NCBI RefSeq assembly: GCF_028737315.1
Contig: NZ_JAQZAO010000004.1
Span: 310,001 to 374,000 of the forward strand
Source: Actinomycetospora lemnae
GTDB lineage: Bacteria; Actinomycetota; Actinomycetes; Mycobacteriales; Pseudonocardiaceae
Reading direction: 5' to 3'
Length of the DNA stretch: 64,000 bases
A program made the translations under genes and the position numbers. Below, piece by piece: positions 40,582 through 49,754 of this stretch. Each line of letters starts with the position of its first letter. The first letter of the stretch is position 1. The notes beneath the pieces were generated by a model. It did no database searches. It saw only the letters and a program-made list of their open reading frames with translations, and was not told the DNA's origin.

Positions 40582-41868
40582 GTGACCGTCCCGGTGCTGG
40601 TGACCGTCGTCGTGGCCCTCCTGGCCGCGGCGCTCGGAGCCGTCGCCGGCGCCGCGGCCGTGCGGTGGAAGCGCGACGAGCCGGGCCGCGAGCGGGCCCG
40701 CGGGGTGCGCGGTCCGACCGTCGCCGAGCTCCTGGCGCGGCTGGTGCGGCGGTCGCAGTCGGGCATCGCGGTCATCAACCGCTTCGGCGACGTCGTCCTC
40801 GCCAACGAGCGCGCCGAGGCGCTCGGGGCCGTCGTGGACGCCCGCCCCGATCCGCGGGTCACCGCGGCGGCCGAGCGGGTGGCGAACGGCGCCGAGCCGT
40901 GCGAGGTCGACCTGTCCCCGGCGACCCACCCGCCGGGGTCGACCCCGCGCACGATCGTCGCGCACGTCCGCCCGCTCGGGGACGGCTTCGTGGTCGTCGA
41001 CGCGACCGACACCTCGGCGGCGGTGCGGCTCGAGGCCGTGCGCCGGGACTTCGTCGCCAACGTCGGCCACGAGCTCAAGACACCGGTGGGCGCGCTCGCG
41101 GTGCTCGCCGAGGCCGTCCTCGACGCCGACGACCCCGACGAGGTCGCGCACTTCGCCACCCGCATCCTCAACGAGTCCCACCGCCTCGGCGCGCTGGTCA
41201 CCGAGCTCATCTCGCTGTCCCGGCTGCAGGGCGCCGAGCGGCTGCCCGAGCTCGTCCGGGTCGACGTCGACGAGGTGCTCGGCGAGGCCCTGCGGCGCGT
41301 GCGGGTGCCCGCCGAGGCCGCGGCCAGCGCCGGGCCCGAGGACGCCCCCGACCCCCGCGAGCGCTTCCTGCTCGACGCCCCCAGCGGCCTCGAGGTCGCG
41401 GGTGACCGGACGCTGCTGGTCACCGCGCTGACCAACCTGCTCGAGAACGCCGTCGCCTACTCCCCGGAGGGCACGCCGGTCTCGGTCCGCCGTCGCCGGC
41501 AGGGCGACCGCATCGAGATCTCGGTGACCGACCGCGGCATCGGGATCGCCCCCGAGCACCAGCAGCGGGTGTTCGAGCGCTTCTTCCGCGTCGACCCCGC
41601 CCGCTCGCGCGCCACCGGCGGCACCGGGCTGGGGCTCGCGATCGTCAAGCACGTCGCCGCCAACCACGGCGGGGAGGTGCGGCTGTGGAGCCAGCCCGGC
41701 GTCGGCTCGACGTTCACGCTCCGGGTCCCGGCCGCACCCGCCGACGACCCCGACGACCCCGACGACTCCGAGGCCGGTACGGACCTCGACGACCTCGACG
41801 CCGACCTGGCGTACAGCGCGACGGCCGGGCACGACCCGGCCCCGTCCGTCCCCGGAGGATCCCCATGA
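40582..41868 (+). CDS. senX3: phosphate-sensing histidine kinase SenX3
   Basis: 428 residues. One N-terminal membrane segment (3-27), a PAS-like region (45-145), the H-box FVANVGHELKTPVGAL with phosphorylated His163, and an HATPase domain (about 260-385; N box NLLENAVAYS, G boxes DRGIGIAP and GGTGLGLAIVKH). The acidic C-terminus is variable. With RegX3 it senses low phosphate through the Pst-PhoU system. The stop overlaps the regX3 ATG by 4 nt. PhoR of other actinobacteria is the alternative name for this class, but gene order supports SenX3. Confidence 0.93.
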   Translation: MTVPVLVTVVVALLAAALGAVAGAAAVRWKRDEPGRERARGVRGPTVAELLARLVRRSQSGIAVINRFGDVVLANERAEALGAVVDARPDPRVTAAAERVANGAEPCEVDLSPATHPPGSTPRTIVAHVRPLGDGFVVVDATDTSAAVRLEAVRRDFVANVGHELKTPVGALAVLAEAVLDADDPDEVAHFATRILNESHRLGALVTELISLSRLQGAERLPELVRVDVDEVLGEALRRVRVPAEAAASAGPEDAPDPRERFLLDAPSGLEVAGDRTLLVTALTNLLENAVAYSPEGTPVSVRRRRQGDRIEISVTDRGIGIAPEHQQRVFERFFRVDPARSRATGGTGLGLAIVKHVAANHGGEVRLWSQPGVGSTFTLRVPAAPADDPDDPDDSEAGTDLDDLDADLAYSATAGHDPAPSVPGGSP

Positions 41869-42590
41869 CCCGCGTGCTCATCGTCGAGGACGAGGAGTCC
41901 TTCGCCGACCCGCTGGCCTACCTGCTGCGCAAGGAGGGCTTCGAGACCTCCGTGGCCGGCACCGGTGCGGCCGCCCTCGACGACTTCGAGCGCCACGGCG
42001 CGGACATCGTCCTGCTCGACCTCATGCTCCCGGGCATGAGCGGCACCGACGTCTGCAAGGCCCTCCGGCAGCGCTCCTCGGTGCCCGTGATCATGGTCAC
42101 CGCGCGCGACGCCGAGATCGACAAGGTGGTCGGGCTCGAGCTGGGCGCCGACGACTACGTCACCAAGCCCTACTCGGCGCGCGAGCTCATCGCCCGCGTC
42201 CGGGCCGTCCTGCGCCGCGGCCAGGACGCCGAGGCCGACGGCGGTCCCGCGCCCACCGGCGGCGAGCGCCAGCTGTTGGAGGCCGGTCCGATCCGCATGG
42301 ACGTCGACCGCCACGTCGTCACCGTCGTCGGCGCGGGGGTCGACGGCACCCCGACCGAGGTCCCGCTGCCGCTCAAGGAGTTCGACCTCCTCGAGTACCT
42401 GCTGCGCAACGTCGGCCGCGTGCTCACCCGTGCCCAGCTCATCGACCGGGTCTGGGGTGCCGACTACGTCGGCGACACCAAGACCCTCGACGTCCACGTC
42501 AAGCGGCTGCGCGCGAAGCTCGAGCCCGAGCCGTCGGCGCCGCGGCACCTCGTCACGGTGCGGGGACTGGGCTACAAGCTCGACGCCTGA
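41865..42590 (+). CDS. regX3: OmpR-family response regulator RegX3
   Basis: 241 residues: receiver domain with phosphorylated Asp52 (LLDLMLPG), conserved Lys in VTKPYSARELIARV, and a C-terminal winged HTH (about 145-238; LLEYLLRNVGRVLTRAQLIDRVW). Controls phosphate-starvation genes when phosphorylated by SenX3. Co-translated with senX3 (ATGA). Confidence 0.95.
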   Translation: MTRVLIVEDEESFADPLAYLLRKEGFETSVAGTGAAALDDFERHGADIVLLDLMLPGMSGTDVCKALRQRSSVPVIMVTARDAEIDKVVGLELGADDYVTKPYSARELIARVRAVLRRGQDAEADGGPAPTGGERQLLEAGPIRMDVDRHVVTVVGAGVDGTPTEVPLPLKEFDLLEYLLRNVGRVLTRAQLIDRVWGADYVGDTKTLDVHVKRLRAKLEPEPSAPRHLVTVRGLGYKLDA

Positions 42591-42600
42591 CGCACCCCGT

Positions 42601-42606
42601 TAGACT
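42601..42606 (+). promoter_or_regulatory. candidate -10 element of ppx (leaderless)
   Basis: TAGACT, 7 nt before GTG 42614, giving a transcript start at the start codon. Confidence 0.4.
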
Positions 42607-42613
42607 CGCGGCC

Positions 42614-43606
42614 GTGCGACTCGGGGTGCTGGACGTGGGGTCGAACACCGTGCACCTGCTGGTGGTCGACGCCCAGCGCGGCGGCCACCCGACGCCGACC
42701 CACTCCACGAAGACCGCGCTGCGGCTCGCCGAGCACGTCCGCGACGGCAGGCTCGAGGACGAGGGGGCCGACGCGCTGGTCACGGCCGTCGCCGATGCTC
42801 GCAAGCAGGCCCTCGAGCTGGGCTGCGAGGACCTGCTCGCCTTCGCCACCTCCGCGGTGCGCGACGCGTCGAACTCCTCGGTGGTGCTCGAGCGGGTGCA
42901 GGACGAGGCCGGCGTCGACCTGCAGGTGCTCTCGGGCCCCGACGAGGCGGCGCTGACGTTCCTCGCCGTGCGCCGCTGGCTGGGGTGGTCGGCGGGCCAC
43001 CTCCTCGTGCTCGACATCGGCGGCGGCTCGCTGGAGATGGCGGTCGGCCGGGACGAGGCGCCCGTGCACGCGATCTCGGTGCCGCTCGGGGCCGGCCGCC
43101 TGACCCGCGACTGGTTCACCGCGGACCCGCCGCAGCGCCGCGAGGTCAAGGCGCTCGGCGAGTACGCGCACGAGGTACTCGCCTCGCCCGCGACGACGCT
43201 GCTGGGAGAGGGCCCGCCGGACCGGGCGGTGGTCACGTCGAAGACGTTCCGCTCGCTGGCCCGGCTCACCGGCGCCGCCCCCCGCAGCGCGGGTCCGCGG
43301 GTGCGCCGCACGCTCACCGCGACCGGTCTGCGGCAGGTCGTGGCGTTCATCTCCCGCATGAGCTCGTCCGACCTCGCCGAGCTCGAAGGCGTGTCCGCGA
43401 GCCGCAGCCACCAGCTCGTCGCCGGGGCCGTGGTGGCGCACGAGGCGATGACCGCGCTCGGCCTCGACCAGGTCGAGGTGTGTCCCTGGGCACTGCGCGA
43501 GGGGATCATCCTGGGTCGTCTCGACCAGCTACAGCCGGGCGGTGGGATGCTGTCGGTCGGCGGCCCCCTCGCGACTGGACGCCCGACACTGCACGAGGCA
43601 CGGTAG
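42614..43606 (+). CDS. ppx: Ppx/GppA exopolyphosphatase-family protein
   Basis: 330 residues of the ASKHA fold: phosphate-1 motif GVLDVGSNTVHLLV (4-17), phosphate-2 LDIGGGSLEMAVG (about 136-148). Hydrolyses terminal phosphates of short polyphosphate or (p)ppGpp; the short, single-module form corresponds to Ppx1 (Rv0496). Its position after senX3-regX3 links it to phosphate stress. GTG 42614 is chosen from the leaderless promoter. Confidence 0.92.
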   Translation: MRLGVLDVGSNTVHLLVVDAQRGGHPTPTHSTKTALRLAEHVRDGRLEDEGADALVTAVADARKQALELGCEDLLAFATSAVRDASNSSVVLERVQDEAGVDLQVLSGPDEAALTFLAVRRWLGWSAGHLLVLDIGGGSLEMAVGRDEAPVHAISVPLGAGRLTRDWFTADPPQRREVKALGEYAHEVLASPATTLLGEGPPDRAVVTSKTFRSLARLTGAAPRSAGPRVRRTLTATGLRQVVAFISRMSSSDLAELEGVSASRSHQLVAGAVVAHEAMTALGLDQVEVCPWALREGIILGRLDQLQPGGGMLSVGGPLATGRPTLHEAR

Positions 43607-43611
43607 GGGTC

Positions 43612-45102
43612 GTGAACAGGGACGACGGGCCCCGTCCGGGAACCCAGCGCAGCGTGGCCGAGCTCCTGGCCGCGTACAGCGCGGAGCCCCAGCAGCCCCG
43701 CCGTCGCCGCACCCCCGAGCTCGACGACGAGCCCCGCGGTGCCGCGCCGGAGCCGAACGGCTACGCCTACCGCGCGCCCGAGCCGCCCGCCGACGACCGT
43801 GGCTACGACACCGGCGGCTACGACGCCGGCTACGACGCCGGCTACGACAACGGCCACCGCGGCGGCGGCTACGAGACCCGTGGGTACGACACCGGCGGCT
43901 ACGACACGGGGACCCGGGGCCACGGCTACGACAGCGGCTACGACAGCGGCTACGACACCGGCTACGACACCGGCTCCCGCGGCTACGACACGGGCTCCCG
44001 CGGCTACGACGGCGGCTACGACACGGGCTCCCGTGGCTACGGGTCGGGCTACGGCGCCGGGTACGACGGCCAGGGCTACGGCGGCTCTCCCTACGACGGG
44101 CAGGGCTACGGAGGTCAGGGTCAGAACGGCTTCGGCCGCGGCGGGCCGGGCTACGGCGCCCCGGGTTACGGCGGTCCCGGGGGCGCGCAGGGCTACGACG
44201 GCGGCCGCAACGGCTTCGGTGCCGGTCCTCACGGCCACCCGGCCCACCCCGAGCAGCCGGCGCCCCGCGAGCCCTGGGGCGGCGCGCCGCCCGCGTCGGT
44301 GGCGCCCTCGCCGCCCCAGGCACCACCCGCCGCACCCGCCGGGCCCCCTCCGGCACCGCCCGCGCCGCCCGCGGGCCCGCCGCCGACCGCGGCCCAGCCC
44401 GCGCCCCCGGCCACCGGTACGCACGCCTTCGGCGCGCCGCCGGCGCGCCCCGCGGGCCCCGTCCCGGGCGCGCCCGCGCACCCCGGCGTGCCCACCGCCC
44501 GCGTCGGCGACTCCGGGCCCGCGACCGCCGCGTCGCCGGCGGCCCGTCCGCCCGGCGCGCCCCCGCCGCGCGGCGGCCCGATGGACGACGGCGGCCCCGC
44601 CACGGCGGCCTCGGCGCTCGCCCGACCCGACCTCGACGAGGACGACGACCTCGAGGACCTCGAGGACGAGCACGACGAGTACGAGGACGAGCGCGACCCC
44701 CGCGACGTCCCCGCCGGTCTGGGCCGTCCCCCGCGGCGCGACCGGGTGGACGACCTCCGCGACGACCTCGACGGCGACCTCGACGACGACCTCGACGAGT
44801 ACGACGACCTCGAGGACGAGGAGCCCGAGCCCCGGGCCACCTCGGCGCGCGACTGGGCGATCATGGTCGTCCAGCTGGTGCTCGGCGCCCTGCTCGGCGC
44901 GGTGCTGTGGACCGTCTTCTCCTACCTCTGGCAGGAGCAGCCCGTCGTCGCCCTGGTGCTCGCCGCCGCGGCCACCACCGGCCTCGTCTTCGGCGTGCGC
45001 GCGCTGCGCCGGTCCGACGACCTCCAGACGACGGTGCTCGCCGTCGTCGTCGGACTGGTCGTCACCGTGTCCCCGGCCGCGATCGTGCTGCTGAGCCGCT
45101 GA
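43612..45102 (+). CDS. membrane protein with long Gly-Tyr-Asp repeat region (Rv0497 position)
   Basis: 496 residues in four parts: a conserved start with SVAELLAAYSAEP (14-26); a Gly-Tyr-Asp-rich repeat region (about 63-195; GYDTG/GYDSG/SRGYD units); a Pro/Ala-rich linker (200-340) and a strongly acidic Asp/Glu stretch (345-415); then three membrane segments in the last 80 residues. The cytoplasmic disordered part may form condensate-like or filament contacts. Function unknown; in mycobacteria the same place holds a shorter membrane protein without so long a repeat. GTG 43612 is 5 nt after the ppx stop. Confidence 0.8.
   Translation: MNRDDGPRPGTQRSVAELLAAYSAEPQQPRRRRTPELDDEPRGAAPEPNGYAYRAPEPPADDRGYDTGGYDAGYDAGYDNGHRGGGYETRGYDTGGYDTGTRGHGYDSGYDSGYDTGYDTGSRGYDTGSRGYDGGYDTGSRGYGSGYGAGYDGQGYGGSPYDGQGYGGQGQNGFGRGGPGYGAPGYGGPGGAQGYDGGRNGFGAGPHGHPAHPEQPAPREPWGGAPPASVAPSPPQAPPAAPAGPPPAPPAPPAGPPPTAAQPAPPATGTHAFGAPPARPAGPVPGAPAHPGVPTARVGDSGPATAASPAARPPGAPPPRGGPMDDGGPATAASALARPDLDEDDDLEDLEDEHDEYEDERDPRDVPAGLGRPPRRDRVDDLRDDLDGDLDDDLDEYDDLEDEEPEPRATSARDWAIMVVQLVLGALLGAVLWTVFSYLWQEQPVVALVLAAAATTGLVFGVRALRRSDDLQTTVLAVVVGLVVTVSPAAIVLLSR
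43810..44110 (+). repeat. in-frame repeats encoding Gly-Tyr-Asp units
   Basis: Degenerate 9- to 18-bp repeats built on GGCTACGAC followed by ACC/AGC-GGC codons, inside the preceding gene. They keep the frame and should vary in number between strains. Confidence 0.7.
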
Positions 45103-45105
45103 TCC

Positions 45106-45930
45106 GTGCGCTCTCCGACGCCCCCGCACGGGGGCCCGCCGGTCGCCATGTCGACGGCCTCGGTGTTCCCCGAGGACATGGACTCCGCCTTCGCGGTGGC
45201 GGCCGAGCTCGGCTACGACGGCGTCGAGCTCATGGTGTGGACCGACCCCGACAGCCAGCGCCTCGCGTCCGTGGCCCGCGCCTCGGAGCGCACCGGGATG
45301 CCGGTGCTCGCCGTCCACGCCCCGTGCCTCGCGATCACCCAGCGCGTCTGGACGCCCGACCCGGCCGAGCGGTTGCGGCGCAGCGCGGTCCTCGCCGCGA
45401 GCCTCGGTGCGCCGACCGTCGTGCTGCACCCGCCCTTCCGCTGGCAGCGCCGGTACGCGCTCGGGCTGTCGCGCCAGATCGACGAGCTCGAGCGGGCGCA
45501 CGGCGTGCAGATCGCGATGGAGAACATGTTCCCGCTGCGGCGGGGCCGCCTGCGGTGGTCGAGCTACACCCCGGGCCACGACCCGACCGGCACCGGCGCC
45601 CGCTGGTACACGCTCGACCTGTCCCACACGGCGACGGCCCGGGACGACGCCCTGGCCCTGCTCGAGCGCATGGGTGACCGCCTGGTCCACCTGCACCTCG
45701 CCGACGGCACGGGTCTCGAGCGCGACGAGCACCTCGTCCCCGGGCGCGGCACGCAGCCCTGCGCCGAGGTGTGCCGGCAGCTCGGGACGTCCGGGTTCGC
45801 GGGCACCGTGGTCGTCGAGATCAGCACCCGGCGCGCCCGGTCGCGCAACGAGCGCCTCGACATGCTCGCCGAGTCGCTGCTGTTCGCGCGGCTGCACCTG
45901 GGCACCGACCTGCCCCGCTCCCCGGTCTGA
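45106..45930 (+). CDS. sugar phosphate isomerase/epimerase-like TIM-barrel protein
   Basis: 274 residues of the AP endonuclease 2 / xylose isomerase-like TIM-barrel family. Metal-site candidates: Glu in IAMENMFP, His in LDLSHTATARDD, HLHLADG and the late VVEIST strand. Substrate unknown (Rv0498 position). GTG 45106 is 3 nt after the preceding stop. By recall, the mycobacterial protein begins similarly. Confidence 0.85.
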   Translation: MRSPTPPHGGPPVAMSTASVFPEDMDSAFAVAAELGYDGVELMVWTDPDSQRLASVARASERTGMPVLAVHAPCLAITQRVWTPDPAERLRRSAVLAASLGAPTVVLHPPFRWQRRYALGLSRQIDELERAHGVQIAMENMFPLRRGRLRWSSYTPGHDPTGTGARWYTLDLSHTATARDDALALLERMGDRLVHLHLADGTGLERDEHLVPGRGTQPCAEVCRQLGTSGFAGTVVVEISTRRARSRNERLDMLAESLLFARLHLGTDLPRSPV

Positions 45931-45952
45931 GCGCCTGGGGGAGGATCGCCCC

Positions 45953-46816
45953 ATGAGCGACCACCAGACCAGCACCGTGGCCGTCCTGGGCGGCGGGAAG
46001 ATCGGCGAGGCCCTGCTGGGCGGGCTGGTGGCCGCCGGGCGCGACCCGCGCTCGCTGCTCGTCGTCGAGAGCGTCGCGGCCCGCGCGCAGGAGCTCGGTT
46101 CCCGGTACGGCATCGGGGCCGTCGACGCGCCGGAGGCGGCCCGCCGGGCGGACGTGCTCGTCGTCGCCGTCAAGCCCGCGGACGTGCCGACCGTGCTCGA
46201 CCAGGTGCGCGACGTCCTCGCCGGCCGCGCGCCGGGGCAGGACCGGCCCACCGTGGTCTCGCTCGCGGCGGGTATCCCGACCGCGGCGATCGAGGCGCGG
46301 CTGCCGGCGGAGACGGCCGTCGTGCGCGTCATGCCGAACACCCCGATGCTCGTCGGCCGCGCGATGTGCGTGCTCTCGACCGGGTCGGCGGCGGGCGACG
46401 CCGAGCTCGCGGCGGCCGAGGAGCTGCTCGCGGCCGTGGGGCGCGCGGTCCGCGTGCCCGAGGCGCAGCAGGACCTCGCGACGGCGCTGTCGGGCTCCGG
46501 GCCCGCCTACGTCTTCCTGCTCGCCGAGGCCATGATCGACGCCGCCGTGGCGCTGGGCCTGCCGCGCCCGGTCGCGACCGAGCTGGTCACGGCGACCGTC
46601 GAGGGCGCGGGCGGGCTGCTCACCACCCCGGGCAGCGACGGGCGCGAGGGCGTCCCCCCGCACCCGGGCCTGCTGCGCGAGGCCGTCACCTCGCCGGGCG
46701 GGACCACCGCCGCCGCGCTCGGCGTGCTCGAGGCCGACGGCCTGCGCAGCGCCCTCGCGCGCGCGGTCACGGCCGCACGTGACCGGTCGGTCGCCCTCGG
46801 CCGGCAGTACGGCTGA
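45953..46816 (+). CDS. proC: pyrroline-5-carboxylate reductase ProC
   Basis: 287 residues; last step of proline synthesis, NAD(P)H-dependent. Rossmann motif VLGGGKIGEALLGGL (11-25), VVAVKPADVP (about 70-79), conserved VVRVMPNTPMLVG (about 123-135) and the family signature near ALSGSGPAYVFLLAEAMIDA with EAVTSPGGTTAAAL. ATG 45953. A hairpin follows the stop. Confidence 0.95.
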   Translation: MSDHQTSTVAVLGGGKIGEALLGGLVAAGRDPRSLLVVESVAARAQELGSRYGIGAVDAPEAARRADVLVVAVKPADVPTVLDQVRDVLAGRAPGQDRPTVVSLAAGIPTAAIEARLPAETAVVRVMPNTPMLVGRAMCVLSTGSAAGDAELAAAEELLAAVGRAVRVPEAQQDLATALSGSGPAYVFLLAEAMIDAAVALGLPRPVATELVTATVEGAGGLLTTPGSDGREGVPPHPGLLREAVTSPGGTTAAALGVLEADGLRSALARAVTAARDRSVALGRQYG

Positions 46817-46819
46817 TCG

Positions 46820-46839
46820 CGCCGGGCGGAGCCCCGGCG
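46820..46839 (+). terminator. hairpin terminator after proC
   Basis: CGCCGGG/CCCGGCG, 7-bp stem around a 6-nt loop, 4 nt after the stop. Confidence 0.45.
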
Positions 46840-47040
46840 ACCGTTCGTCGTGACGAGATCGTGCTCGGGCGCCGCGGCGTGGTCGCTTGACGCGCGAGCC
46901 TGCGCGGCCGACGCACGAGAGGGTGTACTCGAACCAGACGTCACACGCGTCCCGCTACCCTCATCCGCACAGCACGGCGTGTCGAACCGCCGGGAGGGGA
47001 AGCCCGGCGGCACGGCCTGTGCACGGAAGGCGTGAGACCC

Positions 47041-47274
47041 ATGCCCAACAACACGACGGGCCCCGGCCCGCGGCGGGCGGACGGGGACAACCTGGCGAGG
47101 GTGCAGTTCCTGACCGTCGCCGAGGTCGCCGCCGCCATGCGGGTGTCGAAGATGACGGTGTACCGGCTCGTGCACAACGGGGAGCTGCCCGCGGTCCGCG
47201 TGGGCCGCAGTTTCCGGGTGCCCGAGGACGCGGTCCACGAGTACCTGCGCGGCTCCTACTTCGACGCCGGCTGA
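47041..47274 (+). CDS. small MerR/excisionase-type HTH protein (Rv0500A position)
   Basis: 77 residues with [20 protein letters not shown] helix-turn-helix, then the [20 protein letters not shown] wing, as in Xis/AlpA and BldC-like proteins. It is a chromosomal, conserved gene between proC and bS22, not part of the mobile element, and is presumably a transcription factor. ATG 47041 with GGAAGG upstream. Confidence 0.88.
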   Translation: MPNNTTGPGPRRADGDNLARVQFLTVAEVAAAMRVSKMTVYRLVHNGELPAVRVGRSFRVPEDAVHEYLRGSYFDAG

Positions 47275-47413
47275 CCGGCACCTGACGGGGTCGGCGAGAC
47301 GCTCGCCGCACCCCTCCACCACCGGCCGTCGCAGGGGCGGCCGGTACGGTGGTGTGTCTGCGACCGCCTCGGTCGCCCCCTGTCTCCACCCGCGGTTCAC
47401 GAGAGGTTCCCCT

Positions 47414-47515
47414 ATGGGCTCGGTCATCAAGAAGCGTCGCAAGCGGATGTCGAAGAAGAAGCACCGTAAGCTCCTGCGCAAGACCCGCGTGCAGCGTCGC
47501 AAGCTCGGCAAGTAG
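47414..47515 (+). CDS. 30S ribosomal protein bS22 (33-residue basic protein)
   Basis: Only 33 residues, nearly half of them Lys or Arg, beginning [16 protein letters not shown] and ending RRKLGK. This is the very short actinobacterial protein (Rv0500B) later identified as ribosomal protein bS22 in mycobacterial ribosomes; it relates to the AURKAIP1/COX24 motif. The position directly after the small HTH gene matches. Easily missed by gene callers. Confidence 0.9.
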   Translation: MGSVIKKRRKRMSKKKHRKLLRKTRVQRRKLGK

Positions 47516-47592
47516 GCCCCGGGCCCCGCGCGGGGTCTGTCGGGGGCGGCCGGCCGGGTCGCAGCCATCCATCGGGGGAGTTGTCCAGGGTC

Positions 47593-48645
47593 ATGTCCGA
47601 GGCGCCGTCCGTCGTCCTCGTCACCGGGGTGAGCCGCTTCCTGGGCGGCCACCTGGCGGCGCGCCTGGCGGCCGACCCGTCGATCGAGCGGGTCCTCGGC
47701 GTCGACACCACGCCGCCGTCGCGGGAGATGCGGCGGCGGATGGGTCGCGCCGAGTTCGTGCGCGTGGACATCCGCAACCCGCTGATCGGCAAGGTCATCT
47801 CCACCGCGAAGGTCGACACCGTCGTCCACGCGTCCCTCTCGGGCAACCCCGGCGCGTCCGGCGGCCGCTCGATGATGATGGAGATGAACGTCATCGGGAC
47901 GATGCAGCTGCTCGCGGCCTGCCAGCGCTCCGAGACGGTCCGGCGCCTCGTCGTGAAGTCGACGAGCGCGGTCTACGGCGCGAGCCGGCGTGACCCCGCG
48001 ACGTTCACCGAGACCACCGAGCCCAAGGCGATCCCGCCCGGCGGGTACGCCAAGGACGCCGTCGAGATCGAGGGCTACGTCCGGAGCTTCTCGCGGCGCC
48101 GGCCCGACATCCCGGTGACGACGCTGCGGTTCGTCAACCTCATCGGGCCGCGGATCGACACGTCGTTCGTGCGGTACTTCTCGCTGCCGGTGGTGCCGGT
48201 GGTGCTCGGGTACGACGCACGCGTCCAGCTCCTGCACGAGGAGGACGCGGTCGCGGTGCTCGAGCGCGCCGCCGCGCAGGACCTGCCCGGGGTGTTCAAC
48301 GTCGGCGGCGCCGGGGTGCTCATGCTCTCCCAGGCGATCCGGCGTGCGGGGCGCCTCTCGTTGCCGATCCCGCAGCCCGCGGTGCCGCTCGTCGGCCGGT
48401 TCACGCGGCGCGCCCGCCTCGTGGACTTCTCGCCCGAACAGATGCGGCTGCTCAACTTCGGCCGCGTGGTCGACACGACGAAGCTGCGCACCGAGTTCGG
48501 TTTCACCCCGCGGTGGACCACCGTCCAGGCCTTCGACGACTTCGTCGCCGGACGCAACCTGCGACCGGTGATCGACCCGGCCACGTGGGGCAAGGCGCAG
48601 GACGCGGCGCTCGCCGTGGCCCGGGCGCTGCCCTCCCGCGCCTGA
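47593..48645 (+). CDS. NAD-dependent epimerase/dehydratase family protein (GalE2-like, Rv0501 position)
   Basis: 350 residues of the extended SDR type: N-terminal TGVSRFLGGHLA (11-22), Ser/Thr in KSTSAVYGAS (about 119-128). The usual YxxxK is altered (YAKD at about 153), so catalysis may differ from GalE. Start ATG 47593; GGGGGAG lies 12 nt upstream. Co-directional with the acyltransferase gene, as in mycobacteria. Confidence 0.85.
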   Translation: MSEAPSVVLVTGVSRFLGGHLAARLAADPSIERVLGVDTTPPSREMRRRMGRAEFVRVDIRNPLIGKVISTAKVDTVVHASLSGNPGASGGRSMMMEMNVIGTMQLLAACQRSETVRRLVVKSTSAVYGASRRDPATFTETTEPKAIPPGGYAKDAVEIEGYVRSFSRRRPDIPVTTLRFVNLIGPRIDTSFVRYFSLPVVPVVLGYDARVQLLHEEDAVAVLERAAAQDLPGVFNVGGAGVLMLSQAIRRAGRLSLPIPQPAVPLVGRFTRRARLVDFSPEQMRLLNFGRVVDTTKLRTEFGFTPRWTTVQAFDDFVAGRNLRPVIDPATWGKAQDAALAVARALPSRA

Positions 48646-48689
48646 CATCCCGCCCGACCCGCCCGCCCCGTCTCCCGGAAGGTGACGTC

Positions 48690-49754
48690 ATGCCCGAGGC
48701 CCGGGTGATCCCGCTGCGTCAAGACGGCGGGGGTCCCCGACAGCGTTCGCGTCCCGCGCCGCGCCGGGCGAGCCGACCGGGTGTCGGGTCGCTCCAGGAG
48801 CGCACCGCGGCCGCGCGGGGCCTCGGCGGCGGTACGGACGAGGTGACCGACGCGGGGCAGACGCTGGACGCCCCGGCCGGCGAGCTCGCGGCCCTGCCGA
48901 CGCCCGGCCCGACCGAGCTCGAGGCACGGGTCGCCGAGGTCGGCGAGTTCCTGCAGCGCCGCCTCACCGGCCGCTACACCGTCGACGACTTCGGCTTCGA
49001 CCGCGACCTCACCGAGCACGTGGTCATGCCGCTGCTGCGGCCGCTGTACGAGAAGTGGTTCCGGGTCGAGACCATCGGCACGGAGAACGTGCCGCTGTCG
49101 GGCGGGGCACTGCTCGTCGCCAACCACTCCGGCACGCTGCCCCTCGACGCCCTGATGACGACGGTGGCGGCGCACGACGACCTGCCCGTGCCGCGCCACC
49201 TGCGCATGCTCGCCGCCGACCTCGTCTTCGGCCTGCCCGGCGTCGGCGCCGCGGCCCGCAAGGCCGGGCACACGCTGGCCTGCAACGCCGACGCCGAGGC
49301 CCTGCTGTCGGCCGGCGAGCTCGTCGGCGTCTGGCCCGAGGGCTTCAAGGGCATCGGCAAGGACTTCGCCGACCGGTACAAGCTGCAGCGCTTCGGGCGC
49401 GGCGGCTTCGTCTCGGCGGCCCTGCGGTGCGGGGTGCCGATCATCCCCTGCTCCATCGTCGGCGCCGAGGAGATCTACCCGAAGATCGCCGACCTCGGCG
49501 CCGTCGCGCGGCTGCTCGGCGTCCCGTACTTCCCGATCACCCCGACCTGGCCGCTGCTCGGGCCGCTCGGCCTCGTGCCGCTGCCGTCGAAGTGGTACAT
49601 CGAGTTCGGCGAGCCGATCCACACCGAGTCCTACGAGCCCGGCGCCGCGGACGACCCGATGCTGGTGTTCAACCTGACCGACCAGGTGCGCGAGAACATC
49701 CAGCAGACGCTGTACCGCCTGCTCGCGGGCCGGCGGAACGCCTTCTTGGGCTAA
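48690..49754 (+). CDS. PlsC-like lysophospholipid acyltransferase family protein (Rv0502 position)
   Basis: 354 residues. A disordered Arg/Pro-rich start (1-85) precedes the acyltransferase domain with [14 protein letters not shown] (about 143-156), holding the catalytic His and Asp, and [11 protein letters not shown] (about 213-223) for substrate phosphate. Acylates a lipid at the inner membrane face; the acceptor is unknown. It overlaps the convergent HAD gene by 4 nt at the stops. Confidence 0.88.
   Translation: MPEARVIPLRQDGGGPRQRSRPAPRRASRPGVGSLQERTAAARGLGGGTDEVTDAGQTLDAPAGELAALPTPGPTELEARVAEVGEFLQRRLTGRYTVDDFGFDRDLTEHVVMPLLRPLYEKWFRVETIGTENVPLSGGALLVANHSGTLPLDALMTTVAAHDDLPVPRHLRMLAADLVFGLPGVGAAARKAGHTLACNADAEALLSAGELVGVWPEGFKGIGKDFADRYKLQRFGRGGFVSAALRCGVPIIPCSIVGAEEIYPKIADLGAVARLLGVPYFPITPTWPLLGPLGLVPLPSKWYIEFGEPIHTESYEPGAADDPMLVFNLTDQVRENIQQTLYRLLAGRRNAFLG

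Noticed and set aside
43810..44110. Tandem repeats as possible CRISPR or iteron array
   Set aside because: They are in-frame Gly-Tyr-Asp codons inside a long gene with conserved ends.
42553..46341. 1262-codon open frame antisense to ppx, the repeat membrane protein and proC
   Set aside because: It mirrors the codon bias and Gly-Tyr-Asp repeats of the real genes opposite. No start signal, no domain.
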